A stretch of 64,000 bases of DNA from UBA2357 sp041916775 (GTDB lineage: Bacteria; Pseudomonadota; Gammaproteobacteria; Burkholderiales; Rhodocyclaceae): NCBI GenBank assembly GCA_041916775.1, contig JAYRYZ010000001.1, forward strand, positions 372,001 to 436,000, in the 5' to 3' direction. The stretch's first letter is position 1, and every line of letters begins with the position of its first letter. This document shows positions 1 through 9,301 of the stretch, in pieces. Under the pieces are notes generated by a model. It was not told the DNA's origin, did not search any database, and saw only the letters and a list, made by a program, of their open reading frames with translations. The translations under genes and the position numbers were made by a program.

Positions 1-776
<776 letters not shown>

Positions 777-856
777 GTCGGGTACCGTCACCGTGCTGCG
801 CGCCGCCAGGCGCGCGGCACGGATCGCAGCAACATCGAAATCGGCCGCTGAAAAGC

Positions 857-884
857 AAAAGGCCGATCTTTCGATCGGCCTTTG
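857..884. terminator. Bidirectional hairpin terminator between purA and the first tRNA-Leu
   Basis: An 8-bp perfect stem GGCCGATC/GATCGGCC (861-868 and 873-880) closes a 4-base loop and has A-rich sequence on the left and T residues on the right. It can end the minus-strand tRNA-Leu transcript (T-rich tail on that strand) and perhaps the plus-strand purA transcript. Confidence 0.7.
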
Positions 885-892
885 CCTTGAAC

Positions 893-977
893 TGGTGCCC
901 AGAAGAGGACTCGAACCTCCACGTCTTGCGACACTAGTACCTGAAACTAGCGCGTCTACCAATTCCGCCATCTGGGC
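893..977 (-). tRNA. tRNA-Leu (anticodon CAG), copy 1
   Basis: On the minus strand the sequence begins GCCCAGA, which pairs with TCTGGGC before an encoded A-CCA end. The anticodon arm CTAGT/ACTAG encloses TTCAGGT, giving anticodon CAG. The T arm GAGGTTCGAGTCCTC and a variable arm of class II type fit tRNA-Leu. Length is 85 nt with CCA. It is identical to the copy at 1136-1220. Confidence 0.96.
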
Positions 978-1090
978 GAAGAACGGCATTATAGCGGCTC
1001 GTCCGGTGGCGTGGAAGCCCCTCGAGAGCACTTCAAGGCCGGATACGCGGGCAGCGTACGTTGCCGAATCACAATGCGTTGCCGCACAAC

Positions 1091-1118
1091 AAAAAGCCGA
1101 CCTATCGGTCGGCTCATG
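1091..1118 (-). terminator. Hairpin terminator after tRNA-Leu copy 2
   Basis: The stem AGCCGACC/GGTCGGCT (1095-1102 and 1107-1114) with a 4-base loop is followed on the minus strand by TTTTTG. It lies directly downstream of the second tRNA-Leu gene and resembles the hairpin below copy 1 in design but not in sequence. Confidence 0.7.
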
Positions 1119-1135
1119 TTTGAAACATTTGAAAC

Positions 1136-1220
1136 TGGTGCCCAGAAGAGGACTCGAACCTCCACGTCTTGCGACACTAGTACCTGAAACTAGCGCGTCT
1201 ACCAATTCCGCCATCTGGGC
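1136..1220 (-). tRNA. tRNA-Leu (anticodon CAG), copy 2
   Basis: This 85-nt gene is identical to the one at 893-977, with the same GCCCAGA acceptor, CAG anticodon and encoded CCA. The copies lie 243 bp apart, start to start, each with its own downstream hairpin, which indicates a tandem duplication of a tRNA-plus-terminator unit. Confidence 0.96.
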
Positions 1221-1258
1221 AAGAGCCGCGCATTATAAATACGATCAAAAGAAAGTCA

Positions 1259-3781
1259 ATGACTGAAAAGAAATCCGAAAAGAACGTCCGGAAGGACACT
1301 GCCGGGAACGCCGGCAAGTCACGCCGTCGCGCCACTCCATCCAAGACCGTTTCGCCGGTACGGCGCGCCGATCCGTTCTTCGAACGCGAGTCCGCCGACT
1401 ACGAGAACCCGCTGCCGAGCCGTGAGTACGTCACGCAGTTGCTCGCCGAGCAGGGCGTGCCGCTGCCCTTCGAAACCCTTTGCGCCTTGCTGGAGATCCT
1501 GCCTGAGGAGGAGGGCCTCTTCGAGCGCCGTCTGCGCGCGATGGAGCGCGACGCTCAGGTGCTCAAGAATCGCCGCGGCGCCTACATCCTGCCCGACAAG
1601 GCGGACCTCTTCCCCGGTCGGGTGGCGGGCCACGCCGATGGTTTCGGCTTCATCATCCGCGACGACAGACAGCCCGATGTGTTTCTCGGTCCCAAGGACA
1701 TGCGCGAGGTGTTGCATGGCGACCGGGTGCTGGCGCGCATCGTCGGCACCGACCGGCGCGGACGGCCCGAGGGGCGCATCGTCGAGATCCTCGAGCGCGG
1801 CAACCGGCGCGTGGTCGGTCGGGTGCGCAACGAGCATGGCGTGATGATCGTGGTGCCGGAGGATCGCCGCATCGCGCAGGACATCCTCATCGCGCCGGGC
1901 GGCAAGAAGGTCGCGGAAGGGCAGGTGGTCACGGTCGAACTCGTCGAGCAACCCACCAAGTTCGCCCAGCCGATCGGGCGCATCACCGAGGTGCTCGGCA
2001 GCTATCTCGACGACGGCATGGAGATCGAGATCGCGCTGCGCAAGCACGACCTGCCCTTCGAGTTCTCGCCCGAGACGCTCGCCGAGACGCGCAAGTTGCC
2101 CAGCAAGGTGCGCAAGCTGGACATGAAAGGGCGCGAGGACATCACCGCGCTGCCGCTCGTGACCATAGACGGTGAGACGGCGAAGGACTTCGACGACGCG
2201 GTGTATTGCGAGAAGCAGGGGCGGGGCTTCCGCCTCATCGTCGCGATTGCCGACGTGTCGCATTACGTGCAGCAGGGCAGCGCGCTCGACGCCGATGCCT
2301 TCGCGCGCGGCAACTCGGTGTACTTCCCGCGCCGCGTGATCCCGATGCTGCCGGAAAAGCTCAGCAACGGTCTGTGCTCGCTGATGCCTCAGGTCGAGCG
2401 CCTGTGCATGGTGTGCGACATGAGCATTTCCATGACCGGCGCGGTGAAGGCCTATCGCTTCTATCCGGCGGTGATGTTCTCGCACGCGCGCCTCACCTAC
2501 ACCGAGGTCGCCGCCGCACTGTACGACAAGGACGCAGCCGCGCTGGAGCGGGTCGGGGCCCTGCTGCCGCATCTCGAGAACCTCGACAAGCTCTTCCGCG
2601 TGCTCCTCAAGGCGCGCGCCAAGCGTGGCGCGATCGACTTCGAGACCACCGAGACGCGCATGATCTTCGACGACAACGGCAAGATCGCGCGCATCGTGCC
2701 CGAAGTGCGCAACGACGCGCACCGCCTCATCGAGGAATGCATGCTGGCCGCCAACGTGTGCGCCTCCGATTTCCTGCAGACGCGCGAGCAGCCGGCGTTG
2801 TACCGTATCCACGAGGGCCCCACGCCCGAGAAGCTGGAGAAACTGCGTGCCTTCCTGGGCGAGTTCGGCTTTGGCCTTGGCGGAGGCGATGAACCCAGCG
2901 CCAAGGACTACGGCAAGCTGCTGGAGCAGGTGAAGGCGCGCCCGGACGCGCAACTCCTGCAGACGGTGATGCTGCGTTCGCTGCGCCAGGCGGTGTACAG
3001 CCCCGACAACGTCGGTCATTTCGGTCTCGCCTACGAGGCCTACACGCACTTCACGTCGCCGATCCGCCGCTATCCGGATCTCCTCGTGCATCGCGCGATC
3101 AAGGCGCTGGTCGCGAAGGCGCCGCATCAACCGGGCGATCTGGATGCGATCGGGGTCCATTGCTCGGCCACCGAGCGGCGCGCCGACGAGGCGACGCGGG
3201 ACGTGGTGGCGTGGTTGAAGTGCTTCTTCATGCAGGACAAGGTGGGCGAGGAGTTCGAAGGTTCGGTGTCGGCGGTCGTGCCCTTTGGCCTCTTCATCGC
3301 GCTCGACGACGTCTTCATCGAGGGCCTCGCGCACATCTCCGATCTCGGCAGCGATTACTTCCATTACGACGAGACGCGCCACGAACTTGCGGGCGAGCGC
3401 ACCGGCGTGCGCTACCGCCTCTCGGACCGCGTACGGGTGCAGGTGGTGCGGGTCGATCTCGAGACCAGCAAGATCGACTTCCGCCTCATCGGTGCCGAGC
3501 CGACCCCTGCTGGGCGGCCGGGCAAGACCGCGCGCGACCATGCGCGTGAGGCAGCGACCGAACCCGCGCCGCAAGCTGCAAGGGCGCCCGCGAAGCGGGC
3601 CGTCGCGAAGGTGGCCGATGGTCCTGCGCCACGCAAGCGTGCGGCGGCAGCGGGCAGCGCGAAAGCCGCCGCCAAGCCGGCCGCAAAGTCAAAGGCGCGG
3701 AAAACATCCGAGAAGAAGGCGGGCCGCAGCGTAAAATCCGCGCCTTCTTCCAAGACCGCAAAGGGCAAGCGCCGTGGCTAA
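1259..3781 (+). CDS. rnr: Ribonuclease R
   Basis: This is a processive 3'-5' exoribonuclease that degrades structured RNA and acts in RNA quality control. The 840-residue protein has a basic N-terminus, a winged-helix region near residues 50-115, cold-shock/OB domains near 118-250 (GRVAGHADGFGFIIRDDRQP), an RNB catalytic domain near 290-620 with the metal-binding KDFDDAV at 309-315, and an S1 domain near 660-745 (GSVSAVVPFGLFIALDD). The last 90 residues are Lys/Ala-rich, typical of the RNase R tail that binds RNA or ribosomes. The start ATG lies just after tRNA-Leu copy 2, which is divergently transcribed. The gene overlaps the next by a few bases, so rnr and rlmB form an operon. Confidence 0.96.
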   Translation: MTEKKSEKNVRKDTAGNAGKSRRRATPSKTVSPVRRADPFFERESADYENPLPSREYVTQLLAEQGVPLPFETLCALLEILPEEEGLFERRLRAMERDAQVLKNRRGAYILPDKADLFPGRVAGHADGFGFIIRDDRQPDVFLGPKDMREVLHGDRVLARIVGTDRRGRPEGRIVEILERGNRRVVGRVRNEHGVMIVVPEDRRIAQDILIAPGGKKVAEGQVVTVELVEQPTKFAQPIGRITEVLGSYLDDGMEIEIALRKHDLPFEFSPETLAETRKLPSKVRKLDMKGREDITALPLVTIDGETAKDFDDAVYCEKQGRGFRLIVAIADVSHYVQQGSALDADAFARGNSVYFPRRVIPMLPEKLSNGLCSLMPQVERLCMVCDMSISMTGAVKAYRFYPAVMFSHARLTYTEVAAALYDKDAAALERVGALLPHLENLDKLFRVLLKARAKRGAIDFETTETRMIFDDNGKIARIVPEVRNDAHRLIEECMLAANVCASDFLQTREQPALYRIHEGPTPEKLEKLRAFLGEFGFGLGGGDEPSAKDYGKLLEQVKARPDAQLLQTVMLRSLRQAVYSPDNVGHFGLAYEAYTHFTSPIRRYPDLLVHRAIKALVAKAPHQPGDLDAIGVHCSATERRADEATRDVVAWLKCFFMQDKVGEEFEGSVSAVVPFGLFIALDDVFIEGLAHISDLGSDYFHYDETRHELAGERTGVRYRLSDRVRVQVVRVDLETSKIDFRLIGAEPTPAGRPGKTARDHAREAATEPAPQAARAPAKRAVAKVADGPAPRKRAAAAGSAKAAAKPAAKSKARKTSEKKAGRSVKSAPSSKTAKGKRRG

Positions 3782-4595
3782 ACCTCCCCGCAACGATTCC
3801 GATTCCGATGCCGACCGCGCCGCACCCGGCGATGTGCGTCAGGACAGCCAGGGCGGCAGCCGCCTGATCTACGGTTTCCATGCGGTGCTGGGCAAGCTCA
3901 GACGCGACCCGGAGGGCGTGTTCGAGCTCTACCTCGCCGCGCAGCGCCAGGACATGCGCGCGCGCGAGGTGCAGAAGCTCGCCGAGTCGCAGCAGGTGCG
4001 GCTCATTCAGGCCGACGGCGAGCGTCTCGACAGAATGGTCGGCACGCGCCGCCACCAGGGCGTGGTGGCGCGCATCGACGCGCGCCGCAAGGAGCTCAAG
4101 CTCGCCGACATCCTCGAGAGCATCGAGGATGCAGGCGAGAAGGCCCTGCTGCTGGTGCTCGACGGCATCCAGGATCCGCACAATCTTGGTGCATGCCTGC
4201 GCGTTGCGGATGCGGTCGGTGCGCATGCCGTGATCGCACCCAAGGACCGCGCGGTAGGGCTCAACGCCACCGCGGCCAAGGTGGCGAGCGGTGCCGCCGA
4301 CAGCGTGCCCTACGTGACGGTGACCAACCTCGCGCGCGCGATCCGCGAGATGCAGGAAGCCGGCATCTGGGTGATCGGCGCGGTGGGCGAGGCCGAGAAA
4401 TCGCTCTACGAGGTGGATCAGAAGGGCGCGGTGGCCTGGGTATTGGGGGCGGAGGCCGACGGTCTGCGCCGGCTCACGCGCGACACCTGCGACGTGCTCG
4501 CGCGCATCCCCATGCATGGCACGGTGGAGAGCCTCAACGTGTCGGTGGCGAGCGGCGTGTGCCTTTTCGAGGCGCGCCGCCAGCGCGACGCCTGA
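3774..4595 (+). CDS. rlmB: 23S rRNA (guanosine-2'-O)-methyltransferase RlmB, SpoU family
   Basis: RlmB methylates G2251 of 23S rRNA in the peptidyl-transferase region using SAM. The 273-residue protein has an N-terminal substrate-binding domain (RLIYGFHAVLGKLRRDP) and a C-terminal SPOUT knot. Motif 1 is in LDGIQDPHNLGACLRVADAV, motif 2 in VLGAEADGLRRLT and motif 3 in IPMHGTVESLNVSVASGV. The GTG start at 3774 overlaps the rnr stop codon, the usual rnr-rlmB arrangement with likely translational coupling. The first 25 residues are a polar, poorly conserved extension. Confidence 0.95.
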   Translation: MAKPPRNDSDSDADRAAPGDVRQDSQGGSRLIYGFHAVLGKLRRDPEGVFELYLAAQRQDMRAREVQKLAESQQVRLIQADGERLDRMVGTRRHQGVVARIDARRKELKLADILESIEDAGEKALLLVLDGIQDPHNLGACLRVADAVGAHAVIAPKDRAVGLNATAAKVASGAADSVPYVTVTNLARAIREMQEAGIWVIGAVGEAEKSLYEVDQKGAVAWVLGAEADGLRRLTRDTCDVLARIPMHGTVESLNVSVASGVCLFEARRQRDA

Positions 4596-4684
4596 ACGGA
4601 CCGGCGGCACGGAGCTTGCTCGTCGCCGAAGGGCTCTGAAGACGCGCGGCGATCGCGTGTCCCGGCCCGGACAAGGAGCCCGCG

Positions 4685-5911
4685 ATGGATGCCGCCCTCA
4701 AGTTCCTGCTGATTGCCAAGCGCGCGGAGATTCGCGTGCTCGAGCGACTGGCCATTTCTTGCGAGCTGGTCAGCCTGTGCGGAGAGCTCATCCATCGCCT
4801 CCAGCGCGAGCGCGGCGCATCCAGCCTTTTTCTGGCATCCGGAGGGCAGCGTTTCGCTGACGCCCTCGCGATGATGCGCGAGGATGCCGATGTGGCCATC
4901 GATGATGTGCGTGCCGGCTTCGAGCGGCTACCCGGCGATGCCGTGCGCAGCGACGACGAAGTGCGGCTCTTCAGTCGCATCGCTTTCGTCCTTCACGGCT
5001 TCAACACGCTGCCACGCTTGCGCAGCCAGGTGAGCGGACAGTCGCTGAGTTGCGACGACAGTACTGCGGCCTATGGCCGCCTCGTGGGCAGCATCATCGC
5101 CGTGGTGTTCGAGGCGGCGGATGCCGCCACGGATCCCGATATCTCCGCGTTGCTCGTGGCACTCTTCAACTTCGTCCAGGGCAAGGAACTGGCGGGGCAG
5201 GAGCGCGCCGCAGGCGTTGCCGGCTTCAGCGGTGCCGGCTTCGACGCCGAGCGGCGCCAACGCATCGCCGATCTGGTCGAAGGAGAGCGGCGCTGTTTCG
5301 AGGTGTTCGAGGACTTCGCCCCGGCCGACCTGCTTCTGCGCTGGCATCAGGTTTCGACCCCGGACGACGAGGTGGAGCTCGAGCGCATGCGCCGTGCCGC
5401 ACAGGGGGCCATGGATCCCGCGCTTACGGGGGAAACCTGGCAGGCCTGGTTCGCGCTGCAGACACGCCGCATCGACGCGATGAAGGGTATCGAGGACCTT
5501 CTCACGGCACGCCTCGCAACAGCCTGTAGCGCGCGCATTGCGGCTTCCACGCACGCACTCTCCGATCATGAACAAGTCATGCTCGCGTTTGCCGATGCCT
5601 CGGTGCCGCTGCCAACGCCCGTCGCGCTGCACTCGGTGCAAGACCTGCTGCATGAGCAGGCGCTGCGTATCCAGCGCATGGGGGATGAGCTCGCCGCGAC
5701 CAAGGCCGCGCTGGAGGAGCGCAAGCTGATCGAGCGCGGCAAGGGCGTGCTGATGGCCCATCACGGTATCAGCGAGGAGCGTGCATACCGGCTGCTGCGT
5801 GAAACCGCGATGAACCAGGGACGTCGGCTCGTTGAGGTCGCCGAGTCGGTGTTGGCGCTTGGTGACCTGCTCCACCCCGGCGGGCGGGCGGCGCGACGAC
5901 CCGGGCGCTGA
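4685..5911 (+). CDS. nasR: Nitrate/nitrite-sensing NIT-domain protein with ANTAR RNA-binding domain (NasR-like antiterminator)
   Basis: NasR-type proteins bind nitrate or nitrite through an N-terminal NIT domain and, through a C-terminal ANTAR domain, bind a two-hairpin leader RNA to prevent termination ahead of nitrate assimilation genes. This 408-residue protein has the expected length. Residues about 35-290 are helical NIT sequence (LIHRLQRERGASSLFLASGG), and about 345-400 carry the ANTAR signature (LIERGKGVLMAHHGISEERA, followed by YRLLRETAMNQGR). A clear AAGGAG lies before the ATG. The nas leader at 14248-14351 in this window has exactly the hairpins such a protein would read. The gene lies about 8.5 kb from its presumed target. 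Confidence 0.92.
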   Translation: MDAALKFLLIAKRAEIRVLERLAISCELVSLCGELIHRLQRERGASSLFLASGGQRFADALAMMREDADVAIDDVRAGFERLPGDAVRSDDEVRLFSRIAFVLHGFNTLPRLRSQVSGQSLSCDDSTAAYGRLVGSIIAVVFEAADAATDPDISALLVALFNFVQGKELAGQERAAGVAGFSGAGFDAERRQRIADLVEGERRCFEVFEDFAPADLLLRWHQVSTPDDEVELERMRRAAQGAMDPALTGETWQAWFALQTRRIDAMKGIEDLLTARLATACSARIAASTHALSDHEQVMLAFADASVPLPTPVALHSVQDLLHEQALRIQRMGDELAATKAALEERKLIERGKGVLMAHHGISEERAYRLLRETAMNQGRRLVEVAESVLALGDLLHPGGRAARRPGR

Positions 5912-6084
5912 TCCCTTCTCGGCCTTCCCGGGCCCGATGCGGACTGCATGGCGGAGGATCGAATACACTCAAGAATTCGCCGAAACGGCCGTTCATCGGT
6001 CTGAGTCGGTCGCGCCTGTCGCGGTCTCGGGCATGCGTCGTCCTGAAACATCTGCCTGTGCGGATACGCAAATGGGGAATCACG

Positions 6085-7698
6085 ATGAAGATCACCGTCA
6101 GGTTCATGCTGACCGCGCTGTCGGTCTGGGTGCTGCTGATGTTCCTCCTCATGGGGGCGACCGGCACCCTGGGCATTGCAGCGCTGCACGACGCCGTGGG
6201 CGACATCAAGTCGACCGCGGCGGCCGTGCGACGTCAGATGGATGCCGACATGATGCACGACGCGATCCGCGCCGATGTGCTGGCGGCGCTGCTCGCCGCG
6301 AAGGAGAGGCCGGCGGCGCTGACGGGCATACAGCAGGATCTCGATGCGCATGTCGAACGTCTGCGGCGCAATGTCGATGAGAACCTCTCGGCAGGGCTCG
6401 GTCCCGAGGTGGAGGCATTTGCGCGTCAAACGCGCGTGGTCATCGACCGGTATGCGGCGTCGGCGCTCGAGATCGTCACGGTGGCGCGGGCTGGGGGCGA
6501 TGCCACGGCGCAGATGCAGGCGTTCGATGAGGACTTCGATCGCCTCGAAGCTGCGATGGAGCAGCTTGCGGACCGAATCGACGCGCTGGCCGAGGCTTCA
6601 TCGGCCGCAGCGGGCTCCACCTATGTGCGCGGACGCCTGCTGCTGATCTCCGGCGGCCTGTTTGCCGCGCTGTTGAGCGCTGCAGGCTGCTGGCTTGCCT
6701 ACCGACGTGTGGTGCCGCCGCTCGGACGCTTCGTCCGGATTGCCGACCAGGTGCGCGACAGCGGCGACCTGACCCTGCGCGTGGATCATCGCAGCGAGGA
6801 TGAGATCGGCCTGTCTGCCCAGGCCTTCGATCTGCTACTGGAGCGTCTGCAGCAGATCGTGCGCGATGTGCGTTCGAGTGGTGAAGCGATTCGCCAGAGT
6901 GGGATGGAACTGTTGCAGACGTCCTCCACAACAGAGGAGGACAGCCAGCGTCAGAGCGACGCGGCGAGCGCGATGGCGGCCACCGTCGAGCAACTCGTTG
7001 CCAGCATTCGCAGCATGTCGGAACAGGCGCAGGAGGTCGCGACGCTGTCCGGACGGTCCGGCGAGTTGTCGGCCGAAGGCGCGCGTGTCACCGACGAGAG
7101 CGCGGCTGCGATCGAGGTCATCGCGGGCTCGGTGCAGGCCTCGGCGAGCGCCATCCGCACGCTGGATGACAGCGCTGGGGTGATCTCCGGCCTGATCAGC
7201 GTGATCCGAGAAATCGCCGATCAGACGAACCTGCTCGCGCTCAATGCGGCAATCGAGGCGGCGCGGGCGGGTGAGCAGGGTAGGGGCTTTGCTGTGGTGG
7301 CCGACGAGGTACGCAAGCTGGCGGAGCGCACCACCAGTTCGTCGCAGGAGATCGTCACGATCGTGAGCCGCATCCAGTCGGCAGCGCGCGAATCCGTGAG
7401 GGCGATGGAGGACGGCGTCAGGCAGGTCGAGAACGGCGTCGCGACTGCGCGTGGCGCCGGCGGCACGATACGCAGGGTGGCAAGCCTCGCGGCCGATGCA
7501 GCCGAACGCATGCGGGGTGTCAGTGCCGCCCTCGGCGAGCAGAATCTCGCCGGGCAGGATATCGCGCAGCGGGTGGAGTTGGTGGCGCAATCCGCGGATC
7601 GCAACCATCACGGGGCGGCTCAGGCCGCCGCGCGGGCGCGGGCGCTGGCTGGCGAAGCAGAGCGGTTGCGCGAACTGGTCGCGCGCTTCCGGGCTTGA
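6085..7698 (+). CDS. Methyl-accepting chemotaxis protein
   Basis: This is a transmembrane chemoreceptor that would signal to CheW/CheA. TM1 is near residues 8-32 and TM2 near 185-212 (LLLISGGLFAALLSAAGCWL), enclosing a periplasmic helical-bundle sensor of about 150 residues. A HAMP domain follows (SGDLTLRVDHRSEDEIG), then the signalling hairpin tip IREIADQTNLLALNAAIEAA near residue 376. The ATG at 6085 is preferred to a start nine codons upstream because GGGGA sits eight bases before it. It lies between a nitrate sensor and a glutamine-synthetase-like gene, so a nitrogen-related ligand is possible, but nothing in the sensor domain proves this. Confidence 0.93.
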   Translation: MKITVRFMLTALSVWVLLMFLLMGATGTLGIAALHDAVGDIKSTAAAVRRQMDADMMHDAIRADVLAALLAAKERPAALTGIQQDLDAHVERLRRNVDENLSAGLGPEVEAFARQTRVVIDRYAASALEIVTVARAGGDATAQMQAFDEDFDRLEAAMEQLADRIDALAEASSAAAGSTYVRGRLLLISGGLFAALLSAAGCWLAYRRVVPPLGRFVRIADQVRDSGDLTLRVDHRSEDEIGLSAQAFDLLLERLQQIVRDVRSSGEAIRQSGMELLQTSSTTEEDSQRQSDAASAMAATVEQLVASIRSMSEQAQEVATLSGRSGELSAEGARVTDESAAAIEVIAGSVQASASAIRTLDDSAGVISGLISVIREIADQTNLLALNAAIEAARAGEQGRGFAVVADEVRKLAERTTSSSQEIVTIVSRIQSAARESVRAMEDGVRQVENGVATARGAGGTIRRVASLAADAAERMRGVSAALGEQNLAGQDIAQRVELVAQSADRNHHGAAQAAARARALAGEAERLRELVARFRA

Positions 7699-7700
7699 AG

Positions 7701-7740
7701 AAGGGCTGAAGAGAGGCTGAAAAGAGGCTGAAGAGGGGCC
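7701..7740. repeat. Three tandem 11-bp units after the chemoreceptor gene
   Basis: Three units of about 11 bp (AAGGGCTGAAG, AGAGGCTGAAA, AGAGGCTGAAG) run in tandem and a fourth begins. They lie in the short gap before the glutamine-synthetase-like gene. No function is evident. Confidence 0.6.
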
Positions 7741-7798
7741 TGCGCGGGCCGATCAATTGCGGTATCGTCCCGCTCCTCGTCTGTATTGGAATGAAGAC

Positions 7799-9211
7799 AT
7801 GCAGGAGCAACAGCAGCAGGCATTCGACACGCGGCGTCCGGAGGCCGGTCTGGAATGGCTGTCCCAGGCGGGGATCCGGAGGGTGGAGACGGTTTTCCCC
7901 GACCTCGCGGGGCTTGCCCGCGGCAAGGTGCTCTCTGCCGAACTGTTCCGCTCGAGTCCGGGCGCGCGCATGCCGGCGTTCCTGCTCGGCGTCACCGTGA
8001 CGGGGGCCGAGCCGCCCGAGGTGTTTACGCGCATCATCCCGGCCAGCTTGCCGGACATGGCGCTCGTGCCCGATTGGAGCACGCTGGTAGCCGATCCGCT
8101 TGCGGCCGTGCCCACCGCGAGCCTGATCTGTGACCTGGCCGGGCGCTTCGTCGCGGCGGATGGCGCTGCGGAGGTGGATGTGGCCGCACTTGCGCCGCGT
8201 GCCCGGTTGCGCGAGGAACTGGCGCGCCTCGGCGCGCTCGGCCTGCGCGCCCGGGTGGCCCCCGAGCTCGAGTTCTTCCTCGTGCACGACCAGCGCGACG
8301 CTGCGGGCCGGCTGCGCGCAGCGCAAGGCATGTCGGGCAGCGTACCGTGGGTGGAGGAAGTTCATGACCTCGCTTCGGCGGAGGCGCTGCAGAGCTTCGG
8401 GCCGTTCTTCGACGCGCTGTGGTCGGCGTGCGAGGCACAGCGCATCCCGATCTGCGGCTACGGGCACGAGTCCGCGATGGGTCAGTACGAGGTGAACTTC
8501 ATGCCGGGCGAGCCGCTCGCGATGGCGGATGCAGTGTTCCGCTTCAAGCGCCTTGCACGCGAGCTGGCGCGCCGCCACGGCTGTCATGCCACGTTCATGG
8601 CCAAGCCCTACGCGGACGAACCCGGTACCGGCATGCACTGGCATGTGAGCCTGGTCGATGCCGACGGGCGCAATGTCTTCTCGGATGGAGCCGGCGGCGA
8701 ACACGCTTCGCTCGGGCACTTCGTCGCCGGCTGGCAGGCCTCGGTACAGGCGGCGACAGCGTTGTTCGCCCCCTATGCACACTCGTTCGAGCGGCTGCGC
8801 CGCCCGGATGCGGCGCCCGCGAGCGCCCACTGGGGGCATGATGATCGCACCGTAGCCTTTCGAGTGCCACGCTCCGATGCGGACAACCGACGCCTTGAGC
8901 ATCGCCTTCCCGGCGGCGACGCCAACCCTTACCTGATCCTCGCGATGATGCTGGGCGCGGGCCGCATCGGCCTGCGTGACCGTCTCGTGGCCCTGCCGCC
9001 GCGCGCCCCAGGCAGCACTCCGCCCGACGATGGCGCGCCGCTGCCGACGGATCAGGAGGCGGCGATCACGGCGCTGGAGCGATGCCGGATTGCGGCCGAG
9101 GTGCTGGGCGAACCTTTCGTCGCGTTGTACGCAATGGTCAAACGGCACGAGCTCGCCGCGCAGCGCGCCGAGCCCGATTTTGCGTTACGGCACCTGCTCG
9201 GTCGCAGCTGA
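7799..9211 (+). CDS. Glutamine synthetase family protein (gamma-glutamylamide / gamma-glutamylputrescine synthetase-like)
   Basis: The 470-residue protein has the glutamine synthetase fold: a beta-grasp N-terminus and a catalytic domain with VAPELEFFLV (metal-binding glutamates), HESAMGQYEVNF, GTGMHWHVSL (the ammonia/ATP-site histidines) and the C-terminal FRVPRSDADNRRLEHRLPGG. It is most like the PuuA-type branch that ligates glutamate to amines such as putrescine or ethanolamine, rather than GlnA proper: it has no adenylylation tyrosine loop that I can recognise. The substrate cannot be read from sequence. The ATG at 7799 is chosen over an upstream TTG. It is probably cytoplasmic and used for nitrogen scavenging. 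Confidence 0.87.
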   Translation: MQEQQQQAFDTRRPEAGLEWLSQAGIRRVETVFPDLAGLARGKVLSAELFRSSPGARMPAFLLGVTVTGAEPPEVFTRIIPASLPDMALVPDWSTLVADPLAAVPTASLICDLAGRFVAADGAAEVDVAALAPRARLREELARLGALGLRARVAPELEFFLVHDQRDAAGRLRAAQGMSGSVPWVEEVHDLASAEALQSFGPFFDALWSACEAQRIPICGYGHESAMGQYEVNFMPGEPLAMADAVFRFKRLARELARRHGCHATFMAKPYADEPGTGMHWHVSLVDADGRNVFSDGAGGEHASLGHFVAGWQASVQAATALFAPYAHSFERLRRPDAAPASAHWGHDDRTVAFRVPRSDADNRRLEHRLPGGDANPYLILAMMLGAGRIGLRDRLVALPPRAPGSTPPDDGAPLPTDQEAAITALERCRIAAEVLGEPFVALYAMVKRHELAAQRAEPDFALRHLLGRS

Positions 9212-9301
9212 AGCGCGTGGGCATGGTGTGCGTCCATGGCGTATCCGCGATGTTGTTAGAATCCTGCCGGTGCGGGGGGCGAATGTACATGGGATGTCGC
9301 G

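Noticed and set aside
1319..3574. Long open frame on the minus strand through rnr
   Set aside because: It mirrors the high-GC coding bias of rnr. The translation is His/Arg/Leu-rich without domains, while rnr is unmistakable.
7701..7740. Start of a CRISPR array
   Set aside because: Units are 11 bp and directly abutting, with no spacers. No cas genes are present.
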